Assembly: GCF_029784135.1 (NCBI RefSeq)
Contig: NC_073745.1
Span: 310,882,258-310,946,257, forward strand
Length of the DNA: 64,000 nt
Reading direction: 5' to 3'
From: Toxorhynchites rutilus septentrionalis
Taxonomy: Eukaryota > Arthropoda > Insecta > Diptera > Culicidae
Shown: in pieces, positions 45,170 to 56,905 of the stretch
Position numbering within the stretch: the stretch's first letter is position 1
How the letters are laid out: every line of letters begins with the position of its first letter
Program-made: the position numbers and the translations under genes
Notes under the pieces: model-generated
Told to the model about the DNA's origin: nothing
Database searches by the model: none
The model's input: only the letters and a program-made list of their open reading frames with translations

Positions 45170-45730
45170 TAAGATATGGAAATGCGTTATTTCGCTTGAA
45201 AATCCATTTCCACTTACGAACAAAGATCAATTTCGATAGCGCAAACATCGAATGGACTAACTACGCTTATTATGATGTAATTTTCGAACATGTGGGAATT
45301 CAATTTTCCGAATTTTCTCTCCACCATATTGATCTACGGGAAGAGACGAATACAACAAAATGAAGAAGGCAAAAATCGGACCATCCCTTCTTCGGGTTTT
45401 CCGCTTACCAAACAGATTTTGCCTTACATCTTTATTTATATAGATATTACTGTTATATTCTCTGGAGATCGATTATATAGAGAAGAAAAAAAAAATAGGA
45501 AACAAAGTTTGATTCTAGCAAACAGAATATTTTAAGGCTAGATGCAAAAATAGGAAAATTATGAAAACTATAAATTTCCCAGATCCTTGTGATTTTTAAA
45601 ATTTTGCCACCATTTTTTCACCATTTAAAATTTTGCCAGTTCGTTAACTTTCCTTCTACCTATTTTGTTTTGTATTGTTCTTATCTTTAATCATTGCTAT
45701 TTTTGTCATTTTTGCAATTTAATTTTTATA
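45170..45730. repeat. second unit of the 43679 repeat, then AT-rich spacer
   Basis: 45300-45447 repeats 43745-43884 (CGAATTTTCTCTCCACCATA, TTGATCTACGGGAAGAGACG, TTTATTTATATAGATATTAC). 45180-45300 is the join between units (CGAATGGACTAACTACGC). 45448-45730 is AT-rich with nothing recognised. Confidence 0.6.
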
Positions 45731-46200
45731 TAGGGTCTTCCAGATTAAACGCTCACGCAAAAAAAATCATATAGCTCCTTATAGAATTTTTTTTTCGCTC
45801 CGTCAATGGTAACACTGCAGTCCTCACTTCGGAACGATAATATTCGTCTACTCGTTCAGTCTGATCGGATGGTTTTTAGTGTCAAGATGTATAATTTACA
45901 ATAACGTGTATTTTTATTTTTTTTCTGGGGGTACGTGAAGGACCGTTGCTATGTTAAAAAACCACAAAATTTGGAGGAACTTAAATAAGAAATAACTCTG
46001 ATTTTCAACAGCATCGAAGTCGTAATGTTAGAGTTGAGCATGAAGAAAACGTTTAAAACGCGTTATCGAAAAAACGGGTTGTCACATCGAAAATGTCCTA
46101 AACTAAGCTTTATTTTCGTTTTTTTTTTAAATAAAAATCAGTTCACTTTTGTAGAAGTTATCAAAATTTGTCGCGTGAGCGTTTAACTTGATAGACCCTG
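45731..46200. mobile_element. internally deleted TA-flanked element (mariner-like ends)
   Basis: 470 bp. Left TAGGGTCTTCCAGATTAAAC, right (reverse complement) CAGGGTCTATCAAGTTAAAC, both followed by GCTCACGC, with TA on either side (45729-45730, 46201-46202). About 28 bp of inverted repeat is visible. No transposase remains. The size and TA duplication fit a mariner/Tc1-type MITE. Confidence 0.75.
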
Positions 46201-46202
46201 TA

Positions 46203-47483
46203 TATTTCTCGATTTTTTTTCGAATTTTATGAAATTTTTAAATTTTCCGTAATCTCCAAATTATGAAGAAATTACAAAAGTTCAACTTTACCAGATTATT
46301 CCGATTTGAAAATTCTATAATTCCTTGGATTTCTCAATTTATTGAAAATTATATTATCCTCTATAGTTTTATCATATTTTTCCAAGTTTCATCCTCTTCT
46401 TTCAAAACTATTTTTAATTTTTCTTCGAGCTTTTCCATTAATTATGTGATAGTTCTCAATCAAAAAAAGTCCGATTTTTGGATTCTCTGATTATTTTTTC
46501 TGAGAGGTAGTTGTAGAGTCAAAAATAAAACATTGTTATTTTTCCTTTTGATTTACATATTCAAAATTTTTTTCACAATATTTTTATCTCGATTTTCTGA
46601 TTTTTTTTTCTGGTTATGTTTTTTTTTCATTACTGAGAATTTCTTTATCTTTTATATCTTTCGTTCTGTTTTTTTTTTCTAGGAAGATCAGATTTTACTT
46701 ATTTTGCATTTTTCCTAGAATTTAAAGTGTTTCCGATGTTGATAATACCGATTTATAGGATTATAATCAAGATTTCACCTATGTTTTTGTTTGTTCTTTT
46801 TCTAATTTATTGTTTTTTTTTCGCAATTTTTTGAAATTTGGTTTTTCTTTTTTTTAGAATTTCCTGATTTTGATTTCGGAGTGGAATTACAGGGTAAAAT
46901 AAAAACCTAAAAATGAACGATTTTGAATGCTTATAACTCGAACATTTCTCAATAGATCGGAAAGATGTTTACATCAATTGATAGAAAATATATCTACGCT
47001 TCTATCGCAACTAATGAAATGTTATTCTACTGAGATAAGCAGCAATTGAATAACTGTAAAACGTTAAGCGTTATCTAAACGTCCCAACTGCCAAGTTTTG
47101 ATTGACCCGATTTACGGTTTCCCCAACACAGCCATCATAACCGAAGTGCCTTACATTACATGGCGTTTGTTCAAATTTTTTACTCACACAGCAAATATGT
47201 TCAATTCAATTGAATTCGAAAGTTGTTTCATTCAATCAACAATTTAATCAATACAAACAAATGATTACCAACGGTAATCCCACGTCAACCTTGCGGTTAC
47301 ATTATAGATATAACCGACCCATTCTTCTTAATTTATTCACATTTTCATTGAAAAAAAAATCAGAACTTCCCTGATTTTACAATTTTTTATGATTTCACAT
47401 TTTTTCCAATTTTATTTTATGGTTTTCGATTTTCTTTTATGGTTTTTTATGGTTCTGGACGCGTAGTGGATTTTTTATCTGAG
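46203..47483. other. T-rich tract then unassigned sequence
   Basis: 46203-46880 is T-rich low-complexity DNA like 37311-38791. 46880-47483 shows no recognised feature. Confidence 0.45.
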
Positions 47484-47768
47484 TGTGTGTGTTCTTGTGC
47501 TCCCATGGTCGAGTGGCTAGCGTCACACCTAACATGCCGGAGGTTCGGGTTCGATTCCCATTCTGGTCGAGGAAATTTTTCGTCAAAGAAATTTCCATCG
47601 ACTTACACTGTGGTTACGCGTATTCTAGATCTTGCCACTCAGAATGCATTCGAGGCATGTTATTAGGCATAGAAATCTCAACTAAGTACTAATAAAAATG
47701 ACGCTAGTAATACTACGTTGAGACGGCGAAGTTCCTCTAGGAACTTAAGTGCAATCTAAGAAGAAGTG
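47484..47768 (+). mobile_element. tRNA-derived SINE (Feilai-like, name tentative)
   Basis: The tRNA-like head has an A box (TGGTCGAGTGGCTAGCG at ~47506) and a perfect B-box core (GGTTCGATTCCC at ~47548). The ~200-bp body has TTTCGTCAAAGAAATTTCC, TTGCCACTCAGAATGCATTC and CTAAGTACTAATAAAAATGA, then AGACGGCGAAGTTCC and a short GAAGAAG tail. I recognise the body as that of a SINE abundant in Aedes, from memory and without a search. The short frames at 47439-47692 are incidental. Confidence 0.75.
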
Positions 47769-48261
47769 TGCGTTCTTACAAATGTATTATCTAAAAAATC
47801 ATAACTCGAAATCTATTGATTGTAGAGTAATATTATCAGAGAAGACGTGTCAAGTCCAAAACTTTCAAATTTTCAAATGTCAAGTTTCTGCAACTTACAA
47901 TTTTTGTCTTTTTCCTGAAAATACTTATAACCAATAAAAAAAAATAATGGAAATTTTCAATCATCAGTACACATGAACCTACGGTAAACTGCCTAAATAT
48001 AGCCATTACCGAAATATTTTTAAAGATATTCTCATAAAAACATTCATTATGAGTTACGAGTATTCTGATAGGAAAAGCCTCAGGCGATATTTTTTAGAAT
48101 GGTTTTTGAATTATGATTATAACATACTTATGTGATAAATACATAGACGCTTAAAAAAAGATGTTTGAAGTCATGGTGAAGAAGTAATTCAAATTAAATT
48201 GCTCCATTTTCTAACGTCTCTTGAGTCTAAGAAATTTTATAGACTAAAAATACAAATGTCA
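47769..48261. other. unassigned AT-rich spacer
   Basis: No gene or recognised repeat. Confidence 0.4.
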
Positions 48262-49517
48262 AGCCATAGAGCAATTCCAAATGAAATCGACAAACGACAA
48301 AACATGAGTATTTTTGATTCGAATGAATGTTTGTATTCCGTTTGGGTTGAAGGAAATATGAGTTTTTCACAGCATTTGGGAATTTTTTGACTCAAGCGTA
48401 TAACTTTTGAAAGGGGCGTATCGATTTTAGTAAGATAACTCTTTGATAATATATCTCAAAAACTTTGAGTAGTACCGAAATGGTGTCCTAGAAAGAGTTA
48501 TAGAGTATTGATGTTAAAACGTGAAAAAATATACACTGAGAAAAAAAATTAGTACTCTTTTTTTATTTACAAACAAAAAACTTTAATTCGTAATATCTAA
48601 AATACATATTTTTTAGTTTTTTAATTTACTTATAATTTTCAACAACTTTTCCAATTACATAATTATGTTAAAACTATATGTTTAGAGTTAAGTTGAAAAA
48701 CATTGGAAGACACATGGGTTAATACAAAACGTAGCGAAAATGTTCTTCAACGTAACTCCTAAACATATAGTTTTACCATAATGATGTATTTGGAAAAGTT
48801 GTTGAAAATTATAAGCAAATTCTTAAAATTTCATGAACATAGCGGTATAACACGACAAAAATGTTAAAAGAGCCTATTTACTATAAAAAGACAATAAATT
48901 AGAATTTTTTTTAAATATCTCGAGAATGACTGCATTTAGAAGGAGATTGATGAAGAGCTTTTTTGTATTAAATCATATCAGGATTCATAATTTGTGGCTA
49001 AAAATGATTATTAACATACAAAAATTCGAAGTTTCGAAAATTCATAATAATTTGATGTTCCACAAAGTTCGTCAAAAATAGTTTTACCATCTTGTACTCA
49101 TTTTTTTAAATTTTCTACATGACTTCTATTTTATATGAAAAAATTGAAAAAAAATAATAAATTATGTATTTTAGATATTGCAAATTAAAGTTTTTTTGAA
49201 AAGTAAAGAGCACTATTTTTTTTCTCAGTGTATAATTTTTCACGTTTTAACATCAATGCTCTATAACTCTTTCTAAGACCCTTTTTCGGTACGACTCAGG
49301 TTTTGAGAAATAAATTATCGAAGATTTCTCTTACTAAAATCGATCGCCCTTTTCAAAAGTTATACGCTAGGGTCAAAAAATTCCCAAATGCTGTGGAACA
49401 CTTTAATTTCCCCAACCCAAACGAAACACAAACTTTCGTTCGAATCAAAAATACATTTTTTTTATTATGTGCATTTTTAGTTCGATTTCATTTGGAATTG
49501 CACCATAGTTTGAGGTT
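48262..49517. repeat. long hairpin (foldback) element with a second hairpin at its centre
   Basis: The outer arms are CATAGAGCAATTCCAAATGA (48263) against TCATTTGGAATTGCACCATAG (to 49509), then GTATAACTTTTGAAAGGGGC against GCCCTTTTCAAAAGTTATAC, and ATTGATGTTAAAACGTGAAA against TTTCACGTTTTAACATCAAT. Each arm is about 300-400 bp. Inside, 48630-48700 (TTTTCAACAACTTTTCC) pairs with 48760-48825 (GGAAAAGTTGTTGAAAA). ACTGAGAAAAAAAATTAGTA and its mirror bound the inner part. No coding capacity; the target duplication is not evident. Confidence 0.75.
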
Positions 49518-50907
49518 TTATCTTTAACAAACGATGTGTTTTTTCTTCTTTGACATGGTTGAAATCGGTTTTTCTTTTCCGGTGGAAGGCAATTCACGAA
49601 ATTGCTTCAGCATCTGCGCTGCGGTTAGCAGTCTCCTCACGGATGATGAACATAAAGTCACCGAGGCAATGTATTTTTCCAGCAATATGAACACAACTCT
49701 CGGGGAGGTGTAGGCAAGGAGTTAATATTTGACCGACAAGGTTATATCCGTCTTTGGCCATCCCAAAAAAAAAAGGATGCTTTATCGATCGTCAGATGTA
49801 ATGAAGGAAAAACCTAGACGGGTGGCCTTTTATTGCTGATCTCGGGACCGTTTGATGGCACATTGCAGAAGTGTGTATGGTTAGGAGATCGTGGAATGAA
49901 TAAAATATGGCGAAAAACTGACATGCCGTGAGCGGAACGGTAATCATCTTCCCCCGCGAAGGTTTGTTTGGCGTAGACCAATTTATGACACACATAGAAC
50001 GTGGAAAAAGGATGGATGTTATTTAATTAGAAACACTTTTTTTACTAAGCTAGCATTTTTGTGCGAATCCATTGGCTATTTTCCATTGACATCTGATAGA
50101 AATTTTCCCACAAAGCAAGAATAACATTTACCCTGCAAAAAATGTGCTTCATCGATTTATTAGTTGGATGCAGTTATTGCAATTTAGTTGCAAGCTAGCA
50201 GATTCCGATACAGTCATGATCGAATAATACACGAAAATACAATGGCTAACGAGATGGCGCTCACGAAGTCTAGGAGGAAGCATCAGTATTCAATGATTTT
50301 AATGTAGGCAAAAAAAAGTTCTCGCCTCTGAATTGCAGTGAATAAAAACATCATAAATCATTCATAACATTGTTTGTTGAAGTGGGCTGTGGCAAAATAA
50401 AAAAAAAGTGTCAAGGACGTCTAGAAGCACCGCATAAACACGGTAAATGTCGGTCCGGGTCGCAGAATGTCCGCTCCAACGAAGACACCGCAATAACCCC
50501 CGGAGGCTATTTTTCCATTCAATGGTTTACGTTATCATATTTCCGTACACCGTTCTTCCCCATCCTCCCTTGATACACACACAGGTGAACTCGATTATGT
50601 CACACCGGGTGCTCAGAAAGTCGTGGGGAGAGGTCATGGGAATCGATAGCGAACAGTTCTGGTGGGACCGAGGGTGGGCTATCGACATTCTTTGCGTTCC
50701 ATCGAGTGGTTGTTCGACCGGAAAACGGTTATTACTCAAGTCATTCGTGCGCAGTTCATTGAAGCCGAAGTACACGGAGACGGCACTCCAAAGGGCAATA
50801 CTAAAAGGTGAACAAAAAAATTGGAATTTGTATGAGGGTGTGTGCTAAGAAGGATTTGGGAAATTGCTTCGAAAAACTCGATTATTTACGTTTGGGTTGA
50901 CAAAAAT
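49518..50907. other. unassigned complex sequence
   Basis: Largely non-repetitive, with GC-richer stretches (CGCAATAACCCCCGGAGGC near 50490). Open frames at 50370-50848 (plus) and 49792-49995 (minus) show no recognisable protein. No gene called. Confidence 0.4.
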
Positions 50908-50929
50908 TATACCGTTTTGTCTCATATTC

Positions 50930-52270
50930 CGGACAGTCTCAAATTCCGAACACTTCATTTTTAAATGTAAATTAACTACATTTTCATGATATGAATAATT
51001 AAATAATGAAAGTCCTGACAATCTTTGAGGTATAAGCTACATTTTAACATCATTTACAGGCATTGATATACCTTATAATCTGATATATTAAACATTTGCA
51101 AAAAAGTGACAGTCAAAACCAAAGATAAAATGTTTGCGTTAGCAAATTGCGTGAAAAACAAGCATCGTTCATTTTTTTTTGTAGTTCTTTCCACTTTTTT
51201 GTTTGCTTTTTTTCATGTTAAGTGCTAGAAAAGGTGAGAATCTACAATAAATGGATAAAAATAATTATATTTTATGCAGCAATATTCATTAATATTAGTA
51301 TTGAAGTAGTGTTCGGAATTTGAATCGAGTTTCTTTGCATGATTCAAATTCCGAACACTTAATTTTAAATGTAAATTTACTGAACTTTAATGTTATAAAT
51401 AGTTAAATAAGGAGAGCCTTCACATTTTTTGGGTTATAGGCTACATTTTCACATCATTTACAGGTATCGATACAGCCTATAATTTATAATATTAAGCATT
51501 TGCAAGAAAGCGACAGTCAAAACCAATAGTAAAATTTTTGGGGTTAGCAACTTTCGTAAAAAAGACAAGCATCGTTGTTTTTTCAATTTTTGTAGTTTTT
51601 TCTACTATTTTGATTGCTGTTTTCATATTAAGAGCTAAAAATCTACAATAAATGGATGAACAAAAATAATATTCTATGCAGGAATATGTATTAAAATTAG
51701 TAATCGAGTTTCGACGTATGATTCAAATCCCGAACACATTAATTTTAAATGAGAATTTACTTTAAATAATTGCATAATGAAAACCCTAACATTCTTTGAT
51801 TTATAGGTTTCATTTCAAAATTCATTTAGACGTCGTGCACAAATTACGTAACGCGATAAGGGGGGGTGGGGGGAAGTCGAGGTTGCGTTACTTTCTGTGT
51901 TTTAGAGATGGGAAATTGCGTTACGTAGGGGGGGAGGCGGTCCAAAATCCGGATTTTTCAGCGTTACGTAATTTGTGTACGACGCCTTACAGATATCGAT
52001 ACTGCCTATAATTTAAAATACTAAACATTTACCAAAAAAAGTGACTATCGAAAACCAGTGTTTGCATTAGCAAATTCCGCCGAAAACAAGCACAAATCGT
52101 GAATTTTTCCATTTTTGTATTTTAATTTCTGTTTATATGTTCGTTCGGTAAGAATTACGAATCTACTATAAATTGTTAAAAAAAATCTTTTATGAAGAAA
52201 TCTTTATTAAAATTAACGTTAAAGTAGTGTTCGTAATTTGAATCAAGTTTCGACGCATGAATCGAATCCC
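50930..52270. repeat. three tandem ~400-bp units
   Basis: Each unit runs from a TTCCGAACACTT-type phrase through CATTTACAGG(C/T)AT(T/C)GAT, AAACATTTGCAA(A/G)AAAG and TCTACAATAAATGGAT to the next GTGTTCGGAATTTGAATC-type phrase. The third unit is interrupted by a 158-bp MITE (51829-51986). Confidence 0.7.
51829..51986. mobile_element. 158-bp MITE with 3-bp TTA duplication (PIF/Harbinger-like)
   Basis: Left GACGTCGTGCACAAATTACG, right (reverse complement) GGCGTCGTACACAAATTACG, both continuing TAACGC. TTA lies at 51826-51828 and 51987-51989. The two sister tandem units are intact here (CATTTACAGG), so the empty site is known and the duplication is exactly three bases. TWA-type 3-bp duplications suit PIF/Harbinger MITEs. 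G-runs flank the interior. Confidence 0.82.
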
Positions 52271-53642
52271 GAAAGAAAAATTTTGAACACTATTTTCCGG
52301 TAAATACAACGATAGTTCACAAATAGGGGTACAAGGACAATCCAATTCTGGCGCAACAGTGTGCATGCCCTTTCCTTGCAAAACGAAGGTCGCAGGTGCA
52401 AACCAACGAGAGTAAAATTGATATTTTCTTAGACAGGTTTTCAACTAAAACCACAATAATAAAACCTGGGTCCTGAAGTAACAGGTCTAACTCGATTATA
52501 TACAGCCATTCCGTGTCAACTCGATATAATGGTTCTCCGATTTTCGTGAAAAATGGTAGTTTTGTTCGTTATCGTAAAATATCAGACCCGTTTTTTTTGT
52601 TAGGGTGGCCATTCATTTCTATTTTAGATCGTAATATCGAATTAAACCAGTTAGCTGGTCTTTTTTGAGAAAATATTACATCTGCAAATTTGAAAAATTC
52701 GTATTTTATTTTCATTATACGTATTTGTTTTTTTTATAGTTTTCATGGTCTCGAGACCAACGGCGCTATATTCATTTTCTATTTTTTCTTGAAAGCTGAG
52801 GATTTTTTACATAACATATCCAAAAATCAGAAATGTGTTGAATTATAATTTTTCAAAGTTAATCGATGGTCTAAAAATCATGTTTCCTTTTTTCCAAAAA
52901 TTACGTTTTTCAAAAATTCATAGCTTTTGAACTACCTAACAGATTTGGATAATCGACATATTAAATTGAGGTCAATGATATATTGACATTTAATTTGCAA
53001 ATAGATGGAATCCTATTCGCGTAGAACTCGTCTAGTCGCATAGGAATATCGAACGAAGGCTACATCATGTTAACTTTGAAAAATAATAACTCAAAAACGA
53101 TAAAAAACACACCTCTAATTTTTGGATATGTGTAAAAAATCCTCAGTTAACTTCTCCTTGCTCGCTGATGATGCGAGATAGTGATGGTGTTTTTCCACTC
53201 ACCGATGTAGCAATCTTGGTGTCGGTGCTATTCCGGAAACGATTGTTAGAACGATCCCGGAAAGCAAAGTTCTAAGCAAATAATATGAATATAAAAATCT
53301 AAAAACCCAAAAATCTAATAATCTAAAAAAATCTAAGAATCTAAAAAATCTAAAAATCTAGAAATCTAAAGAGCAAAAATCTAGAAATCTTGAAAAATCT
53401 AAAAATTGAAAATATAGAAATCTAAAAACCCAAAAAATTTGAAAACTGAAATTCTAAAAATCTAAACATCCAAAAATCTAAAAATCTTAATATAAAAATC
53501 TAAATATTTAAAAATCTAAAAATGTAGAAATCTGAAAATTTAATAAACTTTTTCTTTTTCCACAGCTATCAACGTGACGGTAATCGGAAGGCTGAAGTTC
53601 ATTTATAACATTTAGTATCATATTTTTCTAGTAATAGTAATG

Positions 53643-53804
53643 CAGTCAACTCTGCCTAACGCGATGTTCTGTATCTCGATATTTGCCCTAACTCGATGGA
53701 TTTCATGGCACATTCGATTGATTTTACAAGCATTTTTCTCTCCATAACTCGATACCTCCCTAACTCGACGGTCCCTAGGATATCGAGTTAGAGAGGGTTG
53801 ACTG
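53643..53804. mobile_element. 162-bp MITE with pogo/Tigger-like ends
   Basis: Left CAGTCAACTCTGCCTAACGC, right (reverse complement) CAGTCAACCCTCTCTAACTC, with TA on the right (53805-53806) and TG, probably a mutated TA, on the left. The interior repeats 'AACTCGAT' words. It lies within a TAATAG-type microsatellite: GTAATAGTAA precedes it and (TAATAG)n follows. Confidence 0.75.
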
Positions 53805-53811
53805 TAGTAAA

Positions 53812-54030
53812 AGTAATAGTAATAGTAATAGTAATAGTAATAGTAATAGTAATAGTAATAGTAATAGTAATAGTAATAGTAATAGTAATAGTAATAGTAA
53901 TAGTAATAGTAATAGTAATAGTAATAGTAATAGTAATAGTAATAGTAATAGTAATAGTAATAGTAATAGTAATAGTAATAGTAATAGTAATAGTAATAGT
54001 AATAGTAATAGTAATAGTAATAGTAATAGT
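53812..54030. repeat. (TAATAG)n hexanucleotide microsatellite, about 36 units
   Basis: Uninterrupted 6-bp period from GTAATAGT to the change at CATAATAAC. Long Tyr, Ile-Thr or Ile-Val frames in it are artefacts. Confidence 0.97.
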
Positions 54031-55604
54031 CATAATAACTTGCGTCAGTAACACCGGCTGAGTGTATCCTATGGCTCACCTTCCCTACTAACACATTCCT
54101 AAATTCCCGAGGCATTTATGAGAGGTCGTAGAGTTCTCTGCATCTCTCTTAAGTAAATGTCGAACTAACATTCCTCCCCTTTCCTCAGCAGTTGCAAGGA
54201 CGTGGCCAGGACAATTCTTAACTGTTGGAGAAAGCATGCCTTCATCTAAGAGATATTACCAATCATCAGCAACGGATGTGGGCTAGTTTTTGACTTAACA
54301 GTTCTGAATTCGTACCACCTACGATATTGTGCAACTTGCACAATGCTAATGCTAATGTTATGTAAAAAATCCTCAGCTTTCAAAAAAAAAATATAAAAAT
54401 ATATGGCGCCCTTGGTCCGGAAACCATGTAAACTAGGAAAAACGAACACAATCGATAATTACGAAAACCAAATCTCATTTTCTTGCGAGTAAAATATTTT
54501 TCCACGAAAGACAAGCTTATTCGATTTAATTTGATATATCGATCATCTGAATCGGACCTGTATTTTAAAAGTTATGATTTTAAACAAATGCATTTTTACT
54601 GTTCGGAATTTGAGACAAGAGTGTACGGAATATACAAATGTGATTAATGTAATTTTTAGTTTTTCACCATGAAAAAATACCGTTTTGTCTCAAATTCCGA
54701 ACACTTAACTTTTGATGGCATTTAAACAGTGTCTCATTACTCAAACACATTTGTCTCAAATTCCGAACACCATTTTTGTCACTGACTCATATTCCGAATA
54801 CTTTTGTCTCAAATTCCGAACAGCAAAAATTATTTTTTTTAAATCATAAAAATTGGATTTTGCTTTTGTAATTATTGATTGTATTTGTTTCCTATAGTTC
54901 ACATGGTTTCGGGACCAAGGGCGCTAAATCGGTATCGATGATGTTAAAATTAAGTATATAACCTAACCAGGGTTTTGAATATCAAATTATTTATCACATT
55001 CAAGTTCAGTAAATTCACATTTAAAAATGAAGTGTTCGCAATTTGAATCATACGTAGAAACTTGATTCATATTCCGAACAATAATTTTAATGAAGATTTC
55101 TGTATAAAATATCATTTTATTTCACCCATTTACTGTATATTCTTACCGTTTCTAGCACTTAACATGAAAACAACAAACAAAATAGTTGGAAAAACTAAAA
55201 AACTGAAAAATTAACGATTTTTACGAAATTTGCTAACGCAAACATTTTATCGTTGGTTTTGATTGTCACTTTTTGCAAATGTTTGATATTGTAAAATGTA
55301 GGCTGTATCGATACCTGTGAATGATGTTAAAATGTAGCCTATACCCCAAAGAATGTCTGGTTCTATATTATTCAATTATTTATAACATTGAAGTATAGTA
55401 TATTAACATTTAAAAATGAGACTGTTCGGAATATGAGACAAAACGGTATTTGTAAATCAATTTTTTTGATATCAAATGAAAAATAGGACTCTGTTGTATC
55501 CAAAAATCAAATTAATATCGCGAAAAAGTACCATTTTTAGTAATGAGACACTGATTAAATGCCATCAAAGCTTAAATGTTCGGAATTTGAGACAAAACGG
55601 TATA

Positions 55605-56905
55605 AGATGTTATTTCGACTGTAACTTTTTTTTGTTTTTCAGCTTTAAGCCGCATGATTTGAACCTAATTTTTGCCTGAAATCGCACCTTCCACCATTAA
55701 CTTTGAAAGTGTCAAGTTTCAATTTTGCATGAAGCTCAGTTCATTTCAAGGGTTGATTATTGACGTCGTCGTTGTTAGAGTCGATCAACCGCCACACAAA
55801 AATCATTGCATTGCGTGTAACACGCTTAATGTGCCGCTAAGATGATGAATTTGTTATTAACTGCCAACATAACTGTCCCATTGAGGTTGGAGAGAATTAA
55901 TAAATAGATAGCCCCTTACTCTTGATGACTACAACGACGAATGTCATCTCGTTATCATTTGCCTTAATGTGTTACAAGTCTGACGGTGGAAAAAAACATG
56001 GAGCGACGCCTAGGACTAGTTCCGAACCCGACATTTATGTGTGCAGATTGAGGTAGAACCGGGCTAATCTAATTTTAATTATCCTTTTCACTAACAAGGT
56101 GATTATGGACGCAACAAGTTGTCACGTGGCAAACGCAAATAAACAAGAGGGTGATATAGAGCGGTAGGCTCCCGTTGGCACCTGCTTCATCCCATGTCCT
56201 AATGTAACAATTTGTCAACGAGTACACAAACGTGTCAGCATCCACTCATCATCTTGGACGCTTGAAACGCTGCTGGTGGGTGAATTCCGTTGCTTTTCTC
56301 TCAAGTGTCATCACCGCGCGCTGCCACTTATGGTCCGCAGCTTACTGCGGACGAATGAAGTGGTTTCCCTCACAGCTCAAGCATTTCTCTGCCAACGAGT
56401 TCGAGTCCGCGTGTATCCCTGGGATCGAAATTGTACACCACTGCACTTAACCTGAAACCGTTGACAGCATTGCGGCAACGGAAGGCCGAGGGCAACAGAA
56501 GCAACTAGAACTGCTACATTGGCACCAATTATCAGACCCCAGCTAGATGGATTCGGTGAGGGTGTGAAAACACGGTTTCAGTTCCAGCAAATGCGCGGAT
56601 CGGAATCGCTTTTGCATGCTCGGGCGAACGCTGGCGGTCAGGCTGCTGCTGTCAAGGCGAGCCGACAAAAACATTGCGTCAGCATGCAATATTAAGTGTG
56701 TATGATAAATGGCTAATGGTGGTCAACAAATATTCAAACCAGCTCAGTAATTTAGTGTTCATGTCCCGTAATACGCAAGCAAGGTGTCAAAACAATTTCA
56801 TTCGTTTCATTTTAATAAATTACATTAGGTTTCATGAAAAAATGACAATGCGCTCAACTGGACTGAGTAATTGTCATTTCATTTTTTTTTTATCCACAGT
56901 AGATG
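55605..56905. other. unassigned complex sequence
   Basis: About 55740-56700 is non-repetitive and GC-richer (GGACTAGTTCCGAACCCGAC, CACCGCGCGCTGCCAC). The open frame 56232-56450 has no recognised domain. No gene called. Confidence 0.4.

Larger units (their letters stand above)
52481..54560. mobile_element. TA-flanked foldback insertion at the centre of the composite element
   Basis: Left ACAGGTCTAACTCGATTATA after TA; right ...CGGACCTG before TA (54561-54562). The arms share the CATGGTCTCGAGACCA family: 52741-52820 mirrors 54355-54440 (GAAAGCTGAGGATTTTTTAC against GTAAAAAATCCTCAGCTTTC). 53070-53150 also mirrors 52797-52870, making a smaller hairpin in the left half. It contains A-rich AAAATCTAAAAATCTA low-complexity DNA (53290-53550), a MITE (53643-53804) and a (TAATAG)n tract. 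The tips resemble those of the pogo/Tigger-like elements weakly. Confidence 0.5.
50910..55602. mobile_element. composite foldback element with 'ACCGTTTTGTCTCAAATTCC' ends
   Basis: Left end TACCGTTTTGTCTCATATTC (50910), right end the inverse, ending GAGACAAAACGGTA (55602), each next to TA. The left arm contains three ~400-bp tandem units (starting about 50930, 51345 and 51730), the right arm one or more in inverse orientation (about 55020-55450). Shared words include GAACACTT(C/A)ATTTTTAAATG, AGCTACATTTTAACATCATT and GTGACAGTCAAAACCAA. The centre (52481-54560) is a separate TA-flanked insertion. Within the right arm, 54678-55602 has its own long inverted ends (>60 bp) and could be an independent ~0.9-kb element. 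No transposase. Confidence 0.6.

Noticed and set aside
50370..50848. Possible host coding exon
   Set aside because: Two overlapping frames on the plus strand and one on the minus are equally open; none carries a recognised motif.
53618..54115. Poly-Tyr, Thr-Ile and Val-Ile open frames
   Set aside because: Translations of the (TAATAG)n hexamer tract on either strand.
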